Positions 56,636 through 64,000 of a stretch of DNA of 64,000 bases are shown piece by piece (within the stretch, counting starts at the first letter, position 1; each line of letters opens with the position of its first letter). The notes below the pieces were generated by a model, which saw only the letters and a list, made by a program, of their open reading frames with translations, was not told the origin of the DNA and made no database searches. The DNA lies in contig NZ_JAHLQF010000003.1 in NCBI RefSeq assembly GCF_018918285.1, positions 124,001 to 188,000 of the forward strand, given 5' to 3'. The position numbers were made by a program, and so were the translations under genes. This DNA comes from Clostridium mobile (GTDB taxonomy: Bacteria; Bacillota; Clostridia; Clostridiales; Clostridiaceae).

Positions 56636-57646
56636 ATGGAATATAAAGTACTTGGGAAGTCAAATTTAAGTGTATCCTCCATAGGTTTTGGTGGAATTCC
56701 AATACAAAAGACTAATGCAGAAGAAGTAAAAAAGTTGCTTATAAGATGTGAAGAGTTAGGGATAAATTTTATAGATACAGCTAGAGGATATACTGTTTCA
56801 GAAGAGTATTTAGGATATGCCATGGAAGGAAGAAGAGATAAGTGGATAATTGCTACTAAATCTATGGCAAGAGATAAGGCATCTATGTTAAAGGATGTAG
56901 AAATAAGTCTAAATAACTTAAGAACTGATTATATTGACTTATATCAATTACATAATGTAAAGACAGAAGAGGAATATAGTCAGGTTTTAAGTGAAGAGGG
57001 GGCTTATAATGCTCTTATTCAAATGAAAGAAGAAGGTAAAATAGGACATATAGGTATTACGTCTCATAGTTTAGATATTTTAAAAATTGCAATAGAAAGT
57101 GGAAGGTTTGAAACCATAATGTATCCATATAATATAGTAGAAAAACAGGGTGAAGAGCTATTCAAAAGATCAAAGGAATTAAATATAGGAGTTATAGCAA
57201 TGAAACCAATGGCAGGAGGGGCCCTACGGGATGGAAGTTTAGCATTGAGATTCATACTAAACAATGAGAATATTACAACAGCCATACCAGGAATGGCTAC
57301 CTTTGAAGAAATTGAAGAGAATTCCTTCGTTGGGAACAATATAACTCCATTAACTAGCGAGGAAGAGGAAAAAATACTAGAAATTTCAAAAGAGCTAGGA
57401 ACTGAATTCTGTAGGAGATGTGGCTATTGTGGACCATGTCCGCAGAATATAGATATTCCAAGTATATTTGTTTTAAAAGCATATAAAGAGAGATATGGTC
57501 TTCCAGAGTGGGCAGAAACCAGATATGCTTCAATGAAGTATACAGCGAAGGATTGTGTGGCTTGTCAAAGCTGTGAAAGGAAGTGTCCATACGATTTACC
57601 TATAGTAAAAATGCTAAAAGAAGTAAGAAATTGCTTTAATGAATAA
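56636..57646 (+). CDS. aldo/keto reductase with C-terminal 4Fe-4S domain
   Basis: 336 residues. The AKR barrel (about 1-260) shows LGKSNLSVSSIGFGGIPI, NFIDTARGYTVSEEYLG, TDYIDLYQLHNV and IGVIAMKPMAGG. The tail carries two cysteine groups, CRRCGYCGPCPQNIDIP (about 263-279) and CVACQSCERKCPYDLPI (about 310-326), typical of Fe-S AKRs in anaerobes, with ferredoxin as possible electron partner. The substrate is unknown. The frame is open from TTG 56606, but AAGGGG is better placed for ATG 56636. Downstream of asrABC but behind its terminator. Confidence 0.9.
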   Translation: MEYKVLGKSNLSVSSIGFGGIPIQKTNAEEVKKLLIRCEELGINFIDTARGYTVSEEYLGYAMEGRRDKWIIATKSMARDKASMLKDVEISLNNLRTDYIDLYQLHNVKTEEEYSQVLSEEGAYNALIQMKEEGKIGHIGITSHSLDILKIAIESGRFETIMYPYNIVEKQGEELFKRSKELNIGVIAMKPMAGGALRDGSLALRFILNNENITTAIPGMATFEEIEENSFVGNNITPLTSEEEEKILEISKELGTEFCRRCGYCGPCPQNIDIPSIFVLKAYKERYGLPEWAETRYASMKYTAKDCVACQSCERKCPYDLPIVKMLKEVRNCFNE

Positions 57647-57739
57647 TTAATCTTTTATAAATGTAAATTATACTGTATAATATAAAGATATTTGGATAGA
57701 AATAAAATAACATTTAAAATTAGGACAACTGATTCTCTC

Positions 57740-57764
57740 GCACCTATAAGGTGCAATTTTTTTA
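57740..57764 (+). terminator. terminator between the aldo/keto reductase and DUF554 genes
   Basis: GCACC (57740-57744) pairs with GGTGC (57750-57754), loop TATAA, followed by AA and seven T residues. It may instead be a leader attenuator for the DUF554 gene, since it lies about 50 bases before that start. Confidence 0.6.
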
Positions 57765-57811
57765 ATTTAAATACCTTATTTAGAGGGAAATATAGTTTTG
57801 GGGGGATGTTC

Positions 57812-58498
57812 TTGTTAGGTGTATTAGTAAATGGGGCAGCGGTAGCTATAGGAAGTCTTATAGGGTTGCTCTTTAGTAAAGGCATAAAAGAGAAAGTAAG
57901 AATAACCGTAATGAATGGACTAGCTTTGTGCGTAGTACTAATTGGATTATCCGGTTCTCAGAAGGGGAAGGATATATCTTTTATAATAATAAGCATGGTA
58001 ATTGGAGCTATAATTGGAGAAATAATAGATATTGATGATAGGCTCAGAAAATTAGGAGACAAGCTTCAAAATAAATTTAAAGATAAAGGTGGAAAATTCT
58101 CAGAAGGATTTGTAGCCGCTACTTTACTTATGTGTGTAGGAGCAATGAGTATAGTAGGTTCCTTGGAAAGTGGACTTACAGGAAATCATTCCACTTTATA
58201 TGCGAAGGCTATTTTAGATGGATTTGCAGCAATAATATTTGCATCAGCCTATGGAGTTGGAGTATTGTTTGCATCCATATCCATAATATTATATCAAGGG
58301 TTAATTGTACTATCTGCTTCCTTGTTAAAGGGAATACTTATAGCTAGTGTAGTAGATAATATAACAGCAGTAGGAAGTCTATTAATTTTAGGATTAGGGT
58401 TTAATATGTTAGGAATGACAAAAATTAAAGTAGCTAATTTAATCCCTTCAATGTTAATTCCTTTTCTATATCAATTAATAATAAATTTAATTAGATGA
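57812..58498 (+). CDS. DUF554-family membrane protein
   Basis: 228 residues with about six membrane segments. LGVLVNGAAVAIGSLIGLLF at the start, IISMVIGAIIGEIIDIDDRL, TLLMCVGAMSIVGSLESGL and YAKAILDGFAAIIFASAYG fit the DUF554 (YdfK-like) family. The function is unknown, possibly transport. The open frame extends to 57692, but GGGGGG is 6 bases before the TTG at 57812, where family members start MLG; an ATG at 57806 is too close to the site. Confidence 0.85.
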   Translation: MLGVLVNGAAVAIGSLIGLLFSKGIKEKVRITVMNGLALCVVLIGLSGSQKGKDISFIIISMVIGAIIGEIIDIDDRLRKLGDKLQNKFKDKGGKFSEGFVAATLLMCVGAMSIVGSLESGLTGNHSTLYAKAILDGFAAIIFASAYGVGVLFASISIILYQGLIVLSASLLKGILIASVVDNITAVGSLLILGLGFNMLGMTKIKVANLIPSMLIPFLYQLIINLIR

Positions 58499-58633
58499 TA
58501 GATTTATTAGATTATTAGGCTATTAGATTATTAGATTTCTAGATAATAGATAGTGAATTTTAAATAATAGATGATTTAGATTTTTAGATAAATAGATAAT
58601 GGGTAATTAAATTTTTAGAAAAAGATTATAGTA
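58499..58633. repeat. low-complexity degenerate repeat tract
   Basis: About 135 bp of imperfect TTAGAT/ATAGATAAT units (for example TATTAGATTATTAGATT and TAGATAATAGAT) fill the gap between the DUF554 gene and rlmD. No ORF, promoter or hairpin of note. Confidence 0.55.
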
Positions 58634-58657
58634 GTGGATAGCAGAAAGGTGGTTTAT

Positions 58658-60031
58658 ATGACGAAAATAGTACCTGTAGAAAAAAATAAAGATTATATAG
58701 TAGATATAACGGGATTTGCCAGTGAAGGACAGGGAGTGGCAAAAGTTCAGGATTTTACAATTTTTATTTCCGGGGCAATAAAGGGGGAAAAGTGTAAAAT
58801 CAAAGTAGTGAAGGTAAATAAAAACTATGCTTTTGGAAAAATTGTTGAAATTATAGAATATTCACCTTATAGAGAGGAACCTATTTGTCATATATATAAT
58901 CAGTGCGGAGGGTGCCAAATGCAGCATCTATCTTATGAAGGACAGCTAGAATTCAAGAAACAAAAGGTGCAAGATGTAATGAAAAGAATAGGTAAGATAG
59001 ATGTAGAAGTAGAACCAGTAATGGGAATGAAGGAACCTTATAGATATAGAAATAAGGTACAATTGCCCGTTGGTAGGGAAAATGAAGAAATACATATTGG
59101 ATTTTATGCTGAAAGAAGTCACAAAATAATAAATATGGATAATTGTCATATACAAGATGAAATTGGTGACAAAGCAGTGAAGCTTATGAGAGAATGGATT
59201 ACAAAGTATAATATCGAAACCTATAATGAAGAAAAGCACAAGGGAATCATAAGGCATATTATGATAAGAAAAGCATTTAGAACAGGGGAAGTAATGGTGG
59301 TTGTTGTTACAAGAGGAGAAGAACTTCCATACAAGAATGAATTTGTCGATATTATGATTAAAAACATACCTGGATTAGTCAGCATAATTCAAAATGTAAA
59401 TAAAGATAAAACCAATGTAGTATTGGGGCTAAAAAATAAAACCTTATGGGGAAAGGACAGCATTGTAGATTATATAGGAAAGTATAAGTTCAATATATCT
59501 CCGCTATCATTCTTTCAAGTTAATCCTGCACAAACAGAAATATTATATGAAAAAGCATTAGAATATGCTGAACTTAAAGGAGAAGAAGTAGTATTTGATG
59601 CTTACTGTGGTACAGGAACCATATCTCTTTTCTTGTCTGAAAAAGCTAAAAAGGTATATGGAGTTGAAATAATACCAGAGGCTATAGAAAATGCAAAGAT
59701 AAATACAAGAGAAAATGGTGTAAATAATGCGGAATTTATTGTAGGAAAATCTGAAGAGGTAATACCTGAGCTTATACAAAGAGGAATTAAAGCAGACGTA
59801 GTGGTGGTGGATCCGCCGAGAAAGGGATGTGAAAGGTCTCTTTTAGAAGCTATGGCAAAAATGTCACCACAAAAAATAGTTTACGTTTCTTGTGATCCAG
59901 CTACACTTGCAAGAGATTTAGGAATTTTAGAAGAATTAGGATATAAAACTGAAAAGGTGCAGCCGGTGGATATGTTTCCGCAGACAGCCCATGTGGAGAC
60001 TATTGTGTTGATACAACGAGCCCATACGTAG
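58658..60031 (+). CDS. rlmD: 23S rRNA (uracil-C5)-methyltransferase RlmD, 3' end altered by element insertion
   Basis: 457 residues. TRAM domain (about 10-65), the Fe-S cysteine set ([15 protein letters not shown], about 79-93), SAM motifs [15 protein letters not shown] and [16 protein letters not shown], and catalytic Cys in [13 protein letters not shown]. It makes m5U at U1939 (or a related position) of 23S rRNA. AAAGGTGG fixes ATG 58658 over the in-frame GTG at 58634. The last ~25 codons use CAG, CCG, GTG, GCC and GAG, unlike the rest of the gene, and the end [13 protein letters not shown] leads into foreign DNA, so the C-terminus was probably supplied by an integrated element. Confidence 0.94.
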   Translation: MTKIVPVEKNKDYIVDITGFASEGQGVAKVQDFTIFISGAIKGEKCKIKVVKVNKNYAFGKIVEIIEYSPYREEPICHIYNQCGGCQMQHLSYEGQLEFKKQKVQDVMKRIGKIDVEVEPVMGMKEPYRYRNKVQLPVGRENEEIHIGFYAERSHKIINMDNCHIQDEIGDKAVKLMREWITKYNIETYNEEKHKGIIRHIMIRKAFRTGEVMVVVVTRGEELPYKNEFVDIMIKNIPGLVSIIQNVNKDKTNVVLGLKNKTLWGKDSIVDYIGKYKFNISPLSFFQVNPAQTEILYEKALEYAELKGEEVVFDAYCGTGTISLFLSEKAKKVYGVEIIPEAIENAKINTRENGVNNAEFIVGKSEEVIPELIQRGIKADVVVVDPPRKGCERSLLEAMAKMSPQKIVYVSCDPATLARDLGILEELGYKTEKVQPVDMFPQTAHVETIVLIQRAHT

Positions 60032-60086
60032 AAATCCTTTGTTTTAGGCACTTTTTCAAACATATCGTCTTCACATTCTCGTATTT

Positions 60087-60114
60087 AGACGTTTAGAAAT
60101 GAGCGTCTTTTTTC
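60087..60114 (+). terminator. terminator after rlmD
   Basis: AGACG (60087-60091) pairs with CGTCT (60104-60108), 12-base loop, followed by TTTTTTC. Confidence 0.6.
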
Positions 60115-60145
60115 TTACCCCAAAATCAGAAAGGAAGTGATATTC

Positions 60146-60196
60146 ATGCATAAATTAAAAGAACAGGAGCGTCCACATCCCAAATTGCCATTTTGA
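60146..60196 (+). pseudogene. 16-codon ORF, gene remnant or leader peptide at the element end
   Basis: ATG 60146 is preceded 8 bases upstream by AAGGAAG and encodes MHKLKEQERPHPKLPF before TGA. The same frame continues beyond the stop with plausible codons but further stops, as in a decayed gene. It may also be a leader peptide. I cannot assign a function. The rest of the gap 60032-60398 holds two terminators and a promoter. Confidence 0.3.
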
Positions 60197-60295
60197 AAGC
60201 CAGCCCTTGATTAATCACGGGCAGACGGGTATTCTCCGTAAAGCAGAATGAAGATATAGAAATTCATTAACCGTAAATTATCAAGAAAACCTGTG

Positions 60296-60332
60296 CGGGA
60301 GCGTGAACTCCTTTCCACGCTCCCGTATTTTT
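60296..60332 (+). terminator. strong terminator insulating the element's operon
   Basis: CGGGAGCGTG (60296-60305) pairs perfectly with CACGCTCCCG (60316-60325), 10-base loop, then TATTTTTT. Confidence 0.9.
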
Positions 60333-60348
60333 TGTCTTATACTTCAGT

Positions 60349-60377
60349 TTGTATATTTCCGTCAAAAGAAATATAAT
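60349..60377 (+). promoter_or_regulatory. promoter of the element's HTH/two-component operon
   Basis: TTGTAT (60349-60354), a 17-bp spacer and perfect TATAAT (60372-60377), 9 bases before the ribosome site GGAGG at 60386-60390. Confidence 0.5.
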
Positions 60378-60398
60378 AAAATTATGGAGGTGTCATGC

Positions 60399-60593
60399 GT
60401 GGATTATATAACGACAAAAGAAGCAGCGAAAAAGTGGGGAATCACAGACAGAATGGTAGTGTACCATTGCTCTGCTGGACGGATTAAGGGAGCTAAAAAA
60501 ATGGGAAATACATGGCTTGTTCCGGTTGACGCTGAAAAACCGGCTGACGGACGATACAGGAGCAGTAAAGTAAAGGATGGTGAAAATAAATGA
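60399..60593 (+). CDS. small helix-turn-helix (excisionase/MerR-like) DNA-binding protein
   Basis: 64 residues. DYITTKEAAKKWGITDRMVV followed by YHCSAGRIKGAKKMGNTWLV is the winged-HTH pattern of excisionase/AlpA-type and HTH_17 proteins. It lies at the head of the two-component operon and overlaps the response regulator's ATG by 4 bases. GGAGG is 8 bases before GTG 60399; the frame is open upstream to 60303 through the terminator, which rules out that longer form. It could regulate the cargo operon or the element itself. Confidence 0.8.
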   Translation: MDYITTKEAAKKWGITDRMVVYHCSAGRIKGAKKMGNTWLVPVDAEKPADGRYRSSKVKDGENK

Positions 60594-61276
60594 AACGGAT
60601 ATTTTTGGTTGAGGACGATAAGACAATCGCTAAAAACCTTATGCTTTTGCTCCGCTCGGAGGGATTTACAGTCACTCACGCCCCTACGCGGAGTGAAGCC
60701 CTTGCCGCGCTTGCCGGGAATAAATTTGACTTGGCGTTGATTGATATTTCTTTGCCTGACGGAAATGGCTTTACGGTTTGCACGGAAATCAAAGAAACGC
60801 AAGATATTCCCGTCATCTTTTTGACAGCTTCCGGCGATGAATCAAGTGTTGTTACCGGGCTGAACATGGGTGCGGACGACTATATTACCAAGCCTTTTCG
60901 TCCGCGTGAATTGATTGCGCGAATTGGAACCGCCTTGCGGAAAAGCGGGCGTTTCGGGTCGGATTTTGAAATTGGCGGGCTTCATGTCGATACGGCAAGC
61001 GGCATTGTGAAAAAAAACGGCAACGAGGTTTTTCTTTCAGCATTAGAATACCGCTTGTTGCTGGTGTTTATTAGCAACCCCAAAAGTATTATCACAAGGA
61101 TCAGGCTGCTTGACGAATTGTGGGACGCAGCGGGCGAGTTTGTCAATGACAATACATTGACCGTATACATCAAACGCTTGCGGGAGAAGATAGAGAACGA
61201 CCCAGCAAGCCCGCAAATCATTCTGACCGTTCGCGGGACGGGATATAGATTGGGGGACGGGTATGCTTCGGAATAG
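60590..61276 (+). CDS. OmpR-family response regulator
   Basis: 228 residues. Receiver domain (about 1-115) with acidic pocket VEDD, phospho-acceptor D52 (LALIDISLPDGNGF) and the conserved Lys in DDYITKPF. A C-terminal winged helix (about 130-225) has LEYRLLLVFISNPKSIITRI and TLTVYIKRLREKIENDP, then TVRGTGYRLG. It probably activates the ABC genes downstream through the TCACA-N4-TGTAA site. Codon use is G+C-rich. It overlaps the HTH gene by 4 bases and the kinase gene by 14. Confidence 0.93.
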   Translation: MKRIFLVEDDKTIAKNLMLLLRSEGFTVTHAPTRSEALAALAGNKFDLALIDISLPDGNGFTVCTEIKETQDIPVIFLTASGDESSVVTGLNMGADDYITKPFRPRELIARIGTALRKSGRFGSDFEIGGLHVDTASGIVKKNGNEVFLSALEYRLLLVFISNPKSIITRIRLLDELWDAAGEFVNDNTLTVYIKRLREKIENDPASPQIILTVRGTGYRLGDGYASE

Positions 61277-62252
61277 AGAGTTTCGGCGGCTTGCAATTTT
61301 GTTCTCCTTAATAGCTGCCACCACTGTAACGCTGGGATTTGCAATCAATACGGCGGCTGGAATCCTTGCCATTGCTTCTGCCGCCGCCTTTGGAATAGCG
61401 TTTTTTGCGTTTATCAAAGCCCGATATAAAAGCATTGCGCGGATTTCAGATCAAATCGATCTTGTGCTTCATAACGCTGACCATCTGTATATTGGTGAAT
61501 CGGACGAGGGCGAACTTTCCATTCTGCAAAGCGAGATAACAAAAATGACGCTGCGTATTCGGGAGCAAAACGACGCACTGAAGAAAGAAAAAGAACATCT
61601 TGCCGATTCGCTGGCTGACATAGCCCACCAACTCCGCACCCCTCTCACATCCGCGAACCTCATTCTGTCATTGTTAGAGAATAACCCTAATGAAAACGAG
61701 CGGAAAGCATTGATGCGGGAAACAGAGGAATTGTTTGTACAGATGGATTGGCTGCTTACTTCCCTGTTGAAATTATCCCGCCTGGACGCGGGCATTGTGG
61801 TTTTCCAAGGCGAGCAGATAGATGTGAATACTTTGATAAGCGCTGCGCTTCACCCGTTTTTGATCCCAATGGAGCTGCGCGATATTGCTTTGCAAATAGA
61901 CGTGCCGAAAGGGATGATTATTCAGGGAGATTCAGGTTGGCTTTCGGAAGCAATACAAAACATCCTCAAAAATTGCATGGAAAGCGCAGGCGAGAACGGG
62001 AAGATTGAGATTGTCTGCACGGACAACCCACTGTTTACCGAGATTGCCATCCACGACAGCGGCGCGGGCTTTGAAAAAGAAGATTTACCCTGCCTGTTTG
62101 ACAGGTTCTATCGTGGGAAAAACGAAGGCGCTACAGGATACGGGATTGGATTGGCTCTCTGCAAGATGATTATAACACGGCAGGGAGGGATGATTACCGC
62201 AAAAAATCACCCGCAGGGTGGCGCGATATTTGTCATTCGTTTCCCAAAGTGA
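61263..62252 (+). CDS. sensor histidine kinase with almost no extracytoplasmic domain
   Basis: 329 residues. Two adjacent membrane helices (about 10-28 and 31-51) are separated by only a few residues, so the kinase is of the intramembrane-sensing sort. A HAMP-like linker is followed by the H-box with H122 (DIAHQLRTPLTSANLILS), N-box (AIQNILKNCMESAGE), G1 (IHDSGAGFEKEDLPCLFDRF) and G2 (GYGIGLALCKMII). Such kinases generally sense via an ABC transporter partner rather than a ligand directly. GGGGGAC precedes ATG 61263. Confidence 0.92.
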   Translation: MLRNREFRRLAILFSLIAATTVTLGFAINTAAGILAIASAAAFGIAFFAFIKARYKSIARISDQIDLVLHNADHLYIGESDEGELSILQSEITKMTLRIREQNDALKKEKEHLADSLADIAHQLRTPLTSANLILSLLENNPNENERKALMRETEELFVQMDWLLTSLLKLSRLDAGIVVFQGEQIDVNTLISAALHPFLIPMELRDIALQIDVPKGMIIQGDSGWLSEAIQNILKNCMESAGENGKIEIVCTDNPLFTEIAIHDSGAGFEKEDLPCLFDRFYRGKNEGATGYGIGLALCKMIITRQGGMITAKNHPQGGAIFVIRFPK

Positions 62253-62271
62253 CGAATCTCTCACCTGAAAG

Positions 62272-62285
62272 TCACAGAGATGTAA
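62272..62285 (+). promoter_or_regulatory. BceR-type operator upstream of the ABC transporter genes
   Basis: TCACA (62272-62276), GAGA, TGTAA (62281-62285) fits TNACA-N4-TGTAA, the motif reported for BceR-like regulators. It lies 50 bp before the ATPase start, with a TATTAT -10-like element at 62297-62302. Confidence 0.5.
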
Positions 62286-62334
62286 GTTGAAGGTTCTATT
62301 ATATAGGTAAACCATGAGAAAGGAGACTCACATA

Positions 62335-63024
62335 ATGGAATTTTTAAAAATTGAAAATTTATGCAAGGTCTACGGGGAGGGCGAAAACCAAGTTACCGCG
62401 CTTGACCATGTTTCGCTTACAATCGAAAAGGGGGAGTTTACCGCAATCATCGGCTCCTCCGGCTCTGGCAAATCCACATTGCTTCACATTATCGGCGGTG
62501 TGGACGTGCCGACAAGCGGAAAGGTGTATTTGGATGGGCAGGATGTATATGCCCAAAGCAATGAAAAACTCGCCATTTTCCGCAGGCGGCAGGTCGGGCT
62601 GATTTACCAGTTTCACAACCTCATTCCCACTCTGAATGTGGTGGAAAACATCACCTTGCCTATACTGATGGACAAGCGAAAGGTCAATGAGGAACGGCTG
62701 AATGACTTGTTGGAACTGCTTGGGCTAAAAGCCCGAAAAACGCATTTACCCAATCAGCTTTCGGGCGGCCAGCAACAGCGCGTTTCCATAGGACGCGCTT
62801 TGATAAACGCCCCAGCGGTCATGCTTGCCGACGAACCCACAGGCAGTTTGGACAGCCGGAATGGACATGAAATCATCAAGCTGCTGAAAGCAAGCAATAA
62901 AAAATACAGTCAGACCCTTATCATTGTCACGCATGATGAAAATATCGCCCTGCAAGCAGACCGCATTATCGGCATATCAGACGGCAAAGTAGTGCGAGAC
63001 GAGAGGGTGAGGGTGAGGCCATGA
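62335..63024 (+). CDS. ABC transporter ATP-binding protein (MacB/SalX type)
   Basis: 229 residues. Walker [10 protein letters not shown] (about 40-48), Q-loop [20 protein letters not shown], signature [19 protein letters not shown], Walker [13 protein letters not shown] and H-loop [11 protein letters not shown] are all present. It is the LolD/MacB/BceA subgroup, which pairs with FtsX-fold permeases to export or detach peptides from lipids. AAAGGAG fits ATG 62335 (open from 62314). It overlaps the permease ATG by 4 bases. Its own regulated promoter is likely in the 82-bp gap after the kinase. Confidence 0.93.
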   Translation: MEFLKIENLCKVYGEGENQVTALDHVSLTIEKGEFTAIIGSSGSGKSTLLHIIGGVDVPTSGKVYLDGQDVYAQSNEKLAIFRRRQVGLIYQFHNLIPTLNVVENITLPILMDKRKVNEERLNDLLELLGLKARKTHLPNQLSGGQQQRVSIGRALINAPAVMLADEPTGSLDSRNGHEIIKLLKASNKKYSQTLIIVTHDENIALQADRIIGISDGKVVRDERVRVRP

Positions 63025-64000
63025 ACATTTTCAATAAAGTTACCCTGCAAGGCATGAAAAAAAGCCGCACACGAACGATTGTAACGGTTATCGGAGTTAT
63101 CCTGTCCGCCGCCATGATTACGGCAGTCGCTACCTTTGGCACTTCCCTGTTAAATTTTCTGGTAAACGGTTCTATTATGAAATACGGCGGTTGGCACGTC
63201 GAGTTTTTGGATGTTGATTCCTCTTTCGTGCAGGAGCGAACCCACGACGATGGAGTTGCAAACACCGCAGCGTTTGAAAATATCGGCTACGCAACACTTG
63301 ACGGCGGAAAAAGCCCCGAAAAGCCCTATCTTTTTATCGCCGGATTCAGCGAGGAAGCCTTTGATACCTTGCCCATAAGCCTGATTTCTGGCAGGCTGCC
63401 TGAAAATAGCGGGGAGATTCTTGTCCCGGCCCACGTCGCGGCAAAGGGCGGCGTTAAATTCGCGGTGGGCGACAAGCTTTCACTTGCTGTCGGAAGCCGC
63501 ATGGACGGAAACAAAAATCTAGGTCAACACGACCCTTACATTTCCGGGAGCAAGCCGGGGAAGGTCAAAGAAACTCTTGTGCCAAAAGCAGAGAGAACCT
63601 ACACGGTTGTGGGTATCTGCGAAAGACCCGGTTTTGAGGAACATTCCGCACCGGGATACACCTTGATAACGAAAGCAGATGCACAAGACCAAGCGGACAG
63701 CTTCAGCATATTTGTCACGCTTAAAAACCCGCGCCAAGTAAAGGCTTACGAAAGCAGCACAGCCGGAGCAGGGGCTTATGTCTTTAATGATTATGTACTG
63801 CGTTTTATGGGCGTTTCGGACAATAAATTGTTCAACACGCTTCTGTACACGGTTGGCGGCATTTTGGTTGCCATAATAATGGTAGGCTCGATTTTTCTGA
63901 TTTATAACTCCTTCAACATCTCACTGAACGAACGCACACGCCAGTTCGGGATTCTCTCGTCGGTGGGCGCCACGGCAAGGCAACTGCGAAATTCGGTGCT
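63021..64000 (+). CDS. FtsX-fold ABC transporter permease, N-terminal part (truncated by window end)
   Basis: About 326 codons are visible and the frame is still open at 64000. TM1 at about 17-40 (TIVTVIGVILSAAMITAVAT), an extracytoplasmic region of about 230 residues (VSGRLPENSG-like SLISGRLPENSGEILVPAHV, FAVGDKLSLAVG), then a membrane helix and the FtsX signature ISLNERTRQFGILSSVGATA. That is the MacB/SalY-type start. The partner ATPase overlaps by 4 bases. The full protein, likely with several more helices, lies beyond the window. Confidence 0.9.
   Translation, partial: MNIFNKVTLQGMKKSRTRTIVTVIGVILSAAMITAVATFGTSLLNFLVNGSIMKYGGWHVEFLDVDSSFVQERTHDDGVANTAAFENIGYATLDGGKSPEKPYLFIAGFSEEAFDTLPISLISGRLPENSGEILVPAHVAAKGGVKFAVGDKLSLAVGSRMDGNKNLGQHDPYISGSKPGKVKETLVPKAERTYTVVGICERPGFEEHSAPGYTLITKADAQDQADSFSIFVTLKNPRQVKAYESSTAGAGAYVFNDYVLRFMGVSDNKLFNTLLYTVGGILVAIIMVGSIFLIYNSFNISLNERTRQFGILSSVGATARQLRNSV

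Larger units (their letters stand above)
59955..64000. mobile_element. end of an integrative element inserted at the 3' end of rlmD (continues past window)
   Basis: From about 59,955 to the window end the DNA is markedly G+C-richer, with codons unlike those of all upstream genes. The change begins inside the last codons of rlmD, a gene (rumA) that, from general knowledge, several Firmicute ICEs use as an integration site. A short dyad GTTG-ATA-CAAC (60007-60017) lies in the junction. The cargo seen is a two-component system with an ABC transporter. No integrase or conjugation gene is visible, so element type and the other boundary are unknown. Confidence 0.75.

Noticed and set aside
60303-60398. 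N-terminal extension of the element's HTH protein
   Set aside because: The extension would be encoded by the terminator hairpin and promoter; GGAGG and homology support the GTG at 60399.
1-64000. CRISPR arrays, tRNA/rRNA genes and transposases
   Set aside because: No regularly spaced direct repeats, no rRNA-like G+C-rich blocks in the host part, no cloverleaf with CCA-type ends and no DDE or recombinase protein were seen.

Overview
The window is chromosomal DNA from a low-G+C, anaerobic, probably spore-forming member of the Clostridiaceae (Clostridium in the broad sense). The last 4 kb belong to a foreign, more G+C-rich integrated element. Support for the host assignment: strongly AT-biased codons, frequent TTG/GTG starts behind strong GGAGG sites, anaerobic enzymes (hybrid cluster protein, AsrABC sulfite reductase), a GerS-like sporulation/germination gene beside alr, WhiA, split transketolase, and the gene order uvrC-murB-rapZ-yvcK-whiA-(CBS/HotDog regulator)-dnaE-pfkA-pyk. 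The species cannot be named from the sequence. No rRNA, tRNA, CRISPR array or transposase gene was seen.

Region by region. 1-9.1 kb is a signalling and stress block: the 3' end of diaminopimelate dehydrogenase, a chemoreceptor, a tandem-GGDEF protein, hybrid cluster protein, MscS, an orphan small protein overlapping a CBS-GGDEF protein, and a LysR regulator. 9.2-16.3 kb holds redox and transport genes: a siroheme-type reductase homologue, an ECF S component coupled to a methyltransferase, a DUF3842 protein, a YihY/BrkB protein, a FAD-dependent NADH oxidoreductase, an NhaC-type antiporter and a small export-family protein. 16.5-21.5 kb has a DUF6514-type protein behind a possible Spo0A box, then acpS-nnr-gerS-like-alr and the EndoAI/EndoA (MazEF) toxin-antitoxin pair. 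21.5-24.6 kb carries split transketolase, a small membrane protein and a YitT protein. 24.8-33.9 kb carries ftsEX, a C-terminal processing protease, a PDZ membrane protein, uvrB and uvrA. 33.9-38.6 kb has a FHA-FtsW-PBP cell-wall operon, an OB/HD exoribonuclease-like protein and a YdjM-type membrane protein. 38.7-52.8 kb is the uvrC-to-pyk housekeeping block. 52.8-58.5 kb carries a Crp/Fnr regulator, asrABC, an Fe-S aldo/keto reductase and a DUF554 protein. 58.6-60.0 kb is rlmD (rumA).

From about 59,955 onward composition and codon use change abruptly, starting inside the last ~25 codons of rlmD. I read this as one end of an integrative (probably conjugative) element inserted at the rlmD 3' end and supplying a replacement C-terminus. 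Behind two terminators it carries a compact operon: a small HTH protein, an OmpR-type response regulator, a histidine kinase with almost no extracytoplasmic loop, a MacB/SalX-type ABC ATPase and an FtsX-fold permease cut by the window end. A sequence upstream of the ABC genes fits the TNACA-N4-TGTAA operator reported for BceR-type regulators, which suggests peptide-antibiotic sensing and efflux.

The most interesting small-scale signals are: the rlmD/element junction; the BceR-like operator; a terminator hairpin placed at the predicted transcription start of the NhaC gene; an 81-bp MITE-like element before uvrC; a perfect TGTGA-N6-TCACA palindrome between the Crp/Fnr gene and asrA; an anti-Shine-Dalgarno sequence before the siroheme-type reductase; and a GerS-like protein that lacks a lipobox.
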